The notes under the pieces are model-generated. The model searched no databases. It saw only the letters and a program-made list of their open reading frames with translations, and was not told where the DNA came from. The position numbers were made by a program, and so were the translations under genes. A stretch of DNA of 8,084 nt from an uncultured Desulfovibrio sp. (GTDB lineage Bacteria > Desulfobacterota > Desulfovibrionia > Desulfovibrionales > Desulfovibrionaceae). Shown in pieces: positions 5,367-8,084 of the stretch; the first letter of the stretch is position 1, and every line of letters begins with the position of its first letter. The stretch spans positions 1-8,084 of the forward strand of contig NZ_CASDOY010000067.1 in assembly GCF_949282365.1 (NCBI RefSeq), given 5' to 3'.

Positions 5367-6548
5367 ATGGCCGACGCACATTCCCCCTCTGACGCGCCCG
5401 GGCGCCTGGCCGCCATCCGCGGCGAGATCGACAGCGTGGACCAGGAGCTGCTGGCCCTGTTCAACCGCCGCGCGGCCCTGAGCCTGGAAGTGGGCCGCAT
5501 CAAGGCCGGCGACCCCGGCATCGTCTTCAAGCCCCTGCGCGAACGCGAGGTGCTGGACGGTCTGGCGCGCAAGAACGGCGGCCCCCTGCCCGAAGAACAC
5601 CTGCGGGCCATCTGGCGCGAGATCTTCTCCTCCTCGCGGGCCCTGCAACGGCCGCAGAACGTGGCCTATCTGGGGCCGGAAGGCACCTTCTCCTACTTCG
5701 CCGGGGTGGAGTACCTGGGCCATGCCGCCAGCTTCCACCCCTGCAACGACCTGCCCCAGGTCTTCGAAGACGTGCATTCCGGCCTCTGCGAGCTGGGCGT
5801 GGTGCCGCTGGAGAACTCCCTGCAGGGCACGGTGGGGGTCAGTTTCGATCTCTTCCTCAAGTATGACGTGCACATCCAGGCCGAGCTCTTCTCGCCCATC
5901 TCGCACTGCCTGCTGAGCCATGCCGCCAGCCTGGCGGAGATCACCACGGTCTACTCCCATCCCCAGCCCCTGGCCCAGTGCGGCGGCTGGCTGCGCAGCC
6001 ATCTGCCCCAGGCCGGGCTCATCCCCGTGGAATCCACCGCCGCCGCGGCCCGCATGGCCGCCGCCAATCCGCAGTCCGCGGCCATCGGCAACGGCAAGCT
6101 GGCCGACATGACCGGTCTTTCCGTCCTGGCCCGCCGCATCGAGGACGAGCCCGGCAACTGGACGCGTTTCGTCATCATCGGTCCCCGGCCCGTGGGCCAG
6201 CTGGACAAGCTGCCGCGCACCACGCCCGTGCCCGGGCACACCGGCGCGGACAAGACTTCCATGCTCTTCACCCTGCCGGACAAAGCCGGTTCGCTCTCGG
6301 CCGTGCTCTCCCTGCTGGCCGAACACAGGATCAACATGCGCAAGCTGGAGTCCCGTCCCCTGCGCGGCCAGTGCTGGAAGTACGTCTTCTTCACCGATGT
6401 GGAATGCGACCTGACCGCCCCGCAGTACGGGGACCTGCTCCAGAAGCTGGCCGAGGTCTGCACCAGCTTCCGCATCCTGGGCAGCTACGCCACCGGTCCC
6501 CAGCTGGACCGCATCGGCCTGGACGACGCGGAGGAGAACCATGACTAG
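5367..6548 (+). CDS. pheA: Bifunctional chorismate mutase/prephenate dehydratase (P-protein)
   Basis: A 393-residue fusion converting chorismate to prephenate and then to phenylpyruvate for phenylalanine synthesis. Domains in order: AroQ-type chorismate mutase at about 10-95 (AIRGEIDSVDQELLALFNRR and GRIKAG, catalytic-type R18, R35 and K46); prephenate dehydratase at about 98-275 (VAYLGPEGTFSYFA, VVPLENSLQGTVG at 145-157, and the catalytic NWTRF at 264-268); a C-terminal ACT domain at about 296-375. The ACT domain keeps KAGSLSAVL (306-314) and ESRP (328-331), the motifs tied to phenylalanine feedback in E. coli PheA, so allosteric inhibition by Phe is likely. Start ATG 5367 lies one base after the aroB' stop, with GAGG at 5357-5360 six nt upstream. 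The end overlaps aroA by 8 bp. Intact and of usual length. Confidence 0.97.
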   Translation: MADAHSPSDAPGRLAAIRGEIDSVDQELLALFNRRAALSLEVGRIKAGDPGIVFKPLREREVLDGLARKNGGPLPEEHLRAIWREIFSSSRALQRPQNVAYLGPEGTFSYFAGVEYLGHAASFHPCNDLPQVFEDVHSGLCELGVVPLENSLQGTVGVSFDLFLKYDVHIQAELFSPISHCLLSHAASLAEITTVYSHPQPLAQCGGWLRSHLPQAGLIPVESTAAAARMAAANPQSAAIGNGKLADMTGLSVLARRIEDEPGNWTRFVIIGPRPVGQLDKLPRTTPVPGHTGADKTSMLFTLPDKAGSLSAVLSLLAEHRINMRKLESRPLRGQCWKYVFFTDVECDLTAPQYGDLLQKLAEVCTSFRILGSYATGPQLDRIGLDDAEENHD

Positions 6549-7911
6549 TCCCGAAACGGCCTGCGTGCGGGCCCCGGCCTCCAAGTCCATCTCGCACCGC
6601 TACTGCATCGGCGCGGCCCTGGCGCACGGCAGCTCCGAGCTGCACCATGTGCTGGACAGCCGCGACCTGGAATGCACCCGCGCCATCCTCTGCGCCGCCG
6701 GGGCCGTCATGGAGCCCCTGCCCGGCGGGGAGGGCGGCTGGCGCGTGACCGGCATGGACGGCCGCCCCCGGGGCGGCACGGATACGCCCCTGGGCTGCGA
6801 CGTGCACGAATCCGGCACCACCTGCCGCCTGCTGACGGCCGTGCTGGCCGCCGGTCACGGCCTGTTCCGCATCCACGGCGCGCCGCGCATGCACGAACGG
6901 CCCATCGACGAGCTGACCCGCGCCCTGGAGAGCCTGGGCACGGAGGTCCGCTTCGAGCAGCGTCCCGACTGCCCGCCGCTGGTGCTGCGCGCCTCGGGCC
7001 TCGATCCGGCCCGCAACGGCGGCCATGTGCGTCTGGGCATGGACGCTTCCAGCCAGTATTTCTCCGGCCTGCTGCTGGCCGCGCCCCTGGCCCCCGCGCC
7101 CCTGTGCGTGGAGCTGGGCGGCCGGAAGGCCGTGTCCTGGCCCTATGTGGGCCTGACCCTGCACTGTCTGGAAGATTTCGGCATCCGCTTCAGCGTGGAG
7201 ACCCGCGAGCCCGGCGGCCCCTGGCAGGACCTGCCCGAAGGCGGCTGGCGCGGCCTGCGCACGGCCCGTCCCGACGGCCTGCGCATCACCGTGCGGCCCG
7301 GCGCCTACCGCGCGGGCAGCTATCAGGTGGAAGGCGACTGGTCCGGGGCCTCCTATCTGCTGGCCGCCGGGGCCCTGGGCACGCGCCCGGTGCGCGTGGA
7401 CGGCCTGCGGGCCGACTCCCTGCAGGGCGACCGCGCCATGCTGGACATCCTGCGCGTCATGGGCGCCCGCGCCGACGTGGAGGAAGACGCCATCACGGTG
7501 CATCCCTCGGCCCTGCGCGGCGTGGACGTGGACATGGGCCACTGCCCGGATCTGGTGCCCACGGTGGCCGTGCTGGCCGCCTTCGCCCAGGGGCCCACGC
7601 GGGTGCGCAACGTGGCCCATCTGCGCATCAAGGAGTCCGACCGCATCACCGCCCCGGCCACCGAACTGGCGCGTCTGGGCGTGCGCGTGGACGAGCATGA
7701 CGACGGCCTGACCGTGCACGGCCTGGGCCCGGACGGTCCCGCCTGGGACGCGGCCGCGCGCTTCTCGGCCCACAACGACCACCGCATCGCCATGTCCCTG
7801 GCCCTGCTGGGCCTGCCCGGCGGCCACCGCATGGACGGCCTGCTGGACGACCCGCTGGTGGTGCGCAAGTCCTTCCCCACCTTCTGGAAGGTCTGGGAGC
7901 GGCTGCTGTGA
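6541..7911 (+). CDS. aroA: 3-phosphoshikimate 1-carboxyvinyltransferase (EPSP synthase)
   Basis: A 456-residue enzyme that transfers enolpyruvyl from phosphoenolpyruvate to shikimate 3-phosphate. Motifs in order: PASKSISHR at 12-20 (K15, R20), ESGTTCRLL at 90-98 (the PEP/glyphosate loop), RMHERPIDEL at 116-125 (R120), DASSQYFSGLL at 168-178, CPDLVPT at 335-341 (catalytic-type D337), LRIKESDRI at 361-369 (K364, E365), HNDHRIAMS at 411-419 (R415) and VRKSFP at 441-446 (K443). All expected active-site residues are present except that the loop begins with Glu90, where E. coli has Asn94. An extra Gly/Pro/Trp-rich loop at about 221-247 makes it somewhat longer than the usual 425-440 residues. The start overlaps pheA by 8 bp and is preceded by GGAGGAG (6530-6536), implying coupled translation. 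The stop overlaps the next start as GTGA. Confidence 0.97.
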   Translation: MTSPETACVRAPASKSISHRYCIGAALAHGSSELHHVLDSRDLECTRAILCAAGAVMEPLPGGEGGWRVTGMDGRPRGGTDTPLGCDVHESGTTCRLLTAVLAAGHGLFRIHGAPRMHERPIDELTRALESLGTEVRFEQRPDCPPLVLRASGLDPARNGGHVRLGMDASSQYFSGLLLAAPLAPAPLCVELGGRKAVSWPYVGLTLHCLEDFGIRFSVETREPGGPWQDLPEGGWRGLRTARPDGLRITVRPGAYRAGSYQVEGDWSGASYLLAAGALGTRPVRVDGLRADSLQGDRAMLDILRVMGARADVEEDAITVHPSALRGVDVDMGHCPDLVPTVAVLAAFAQGPTRVRNVAHLRIKESDRITAPATELARLGVRVDEHDDGLTVHGLGPDGPAWDAAARFSAHNDHRIAMSLALLGLPGGHRMDGLLDDPLVVRKSFPTFWKVWERLL

Positions 7912-8084
7912 CCCCGGAGACCCCCCTGATGCCCCCGGCCGGCCATGGCCGGGAGGCCTGCCCCGCGGCGGACACGGAAGCGGAGGCCGCAAGCGCCGCC
8001 GACGCCGCCGTCAGGGCGGCCCCGGAGCGCGGCCATTCCGCACGGGGGACAGCGGACGCGACGGCTCCGGCGACAACGGCTCCG
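7908..8084 (+). CDS. N-terminal part of next operon gene, probable prephenate dehydrogenase by synteny; 3' end outside window
   Basis: From GTG 7908, which shares GTGA with the aroA stop, the frame is open for 59 codons to the window end, with the same G/C-ending third positions as the other genes. GGGAG at 7895-7899 is eight nt upstream. An in-frame ATG at 7929, with GGAG at 7916-7919, is an equally good start. The visible part is a low-complexity Ala/Pro/Glu/Thr-rich segment with no recognisable domain: neither a Rossmann GxGxxG nor a catalytic motif is reached. In Desulfovibrio the gene after aroA encodes a TyrA-type prephenate dehydrogenase (recalled, not checked), which would supply the tyrosine branch. 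If so, this copy carries a disordered N-terminal extension before the NAD domain. The function is therefore inferred from position only. Confidence 0.5.
   Translation, partial: MTPETPLMPPAGHGREACPAADTEAEAASAADAAVRAAPERGHSARGTADATAPATTAP

Noticed and set aside
6391..7992. Minus-strand open frame of 533 codons opposite pheA/aroA
   Set aside because: It crosses two genes with unmistakable EPSP synthase and PheA motifs, and is low-complexity Gly/His/Gln/Ala. It is a shadow of GC-rich codon usage. The same applies to minus-strand frames 3490-4392 and 4364-5611.
7910..8084. Alternative + strand frame at the 3' end giving a Gly/Arg-rich peptide
   Set aside because: It has no start codon or ribosome binding site. 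The frame from GTG 7908 shows the G/C third-position pattern of the neighbours and the GTGA overlap typical of this operon.
1..8084. CRISPR arrays, insertion sequences, tRNA or rRNA genes, phage or defence genes
   Set aside because: No repeated spacer arrays, transposase motifs, terminal inverted repeats or recognisable structural RNA were seen on either strand. Composition is uniform except for the AT-richer leader region.

Overview
The window is high-GC DNA (roughly two thirds G+C by eye, strong G/C preference at third codon positions), and every credible gene is on the + strand. The gene content and order point to a sulfate-reducing Desulfovibrio-type bacterium (Desulfovibrionaceae). A DhnA-type aldolase, a 3-dehydroquinate synthase II, a fused chorismate mutase/prephenate dehydratase and an EPSP synthase follow one another, as I recall for D. 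vulgaris (DVU0460-DVU0463; recalled, not checked). The species assignment is inference.

Region 1 (1-1200) is the 3' end of an M16C-type zinc metalloprotease gene, followed by a strong GC hairpin that lacks a U-tract. Region 2 (1226-3194) is a two-gene unit. It holds a CbiR-like cobamide-remodelling phosphodiesterase (AP-endonuclease-2 fold) and, 7 nt downstream, a DHH/DHHA1 phosphoesterase, and ends in a textbook intrinsic terminator at 3153-3194. Region 3 (3195-3582) is the regulatory region: T-tracts, a small inverted repeat, a sigma70-like promoter with TTGACA at 3318, and then a complete transcription attenuator. Region 4 (3583-8084) is an aromatic amino acid operon whose genes abut or overlap: ADTH synthase (aroA'), 3-dehydroquinate synthase II (aroB'), pheA, aroA, and the start of another frame that by synteny should be prephenate dehydrogenase (tyrA).

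The most interesting element is the attenuator in front of the aromatic operon. A 35-codon leader peptide (3373-3480), with its own GGAG ribosome binding site, packs eight aromatic codons into eleven positions: five Phe, two Tyr and one Trp. Its codon 26 lies just before an 11-bp RNA segment (3456-3466) that can pair with the 5' arm of a downstream intrinsic terminator (3503-3536), giving mutually exclusive antiterminator and terminator folds. An upstream segment (3392-3408) can pair with the antiterminator segment. This is the classic trp/phe attenuation logic, but with one peptide that seems to read all three aromatic amino acids and controls the first step of the archaeal-type route into the shikimate pathway.

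Together the operon genes lead from L-aspartate semialdehyde plus a deoxy-keto-hexose phosphate to dehydroquinate (aroA', aroB'). They continue from shikimate-3-phosphate to EPSP (aroA), and from chorismate to prephenate and phenylpyruvate (pheA). The steps between dehydroquinate and shikimate-3-phosphate, and chorismate synthase, are not in this window.
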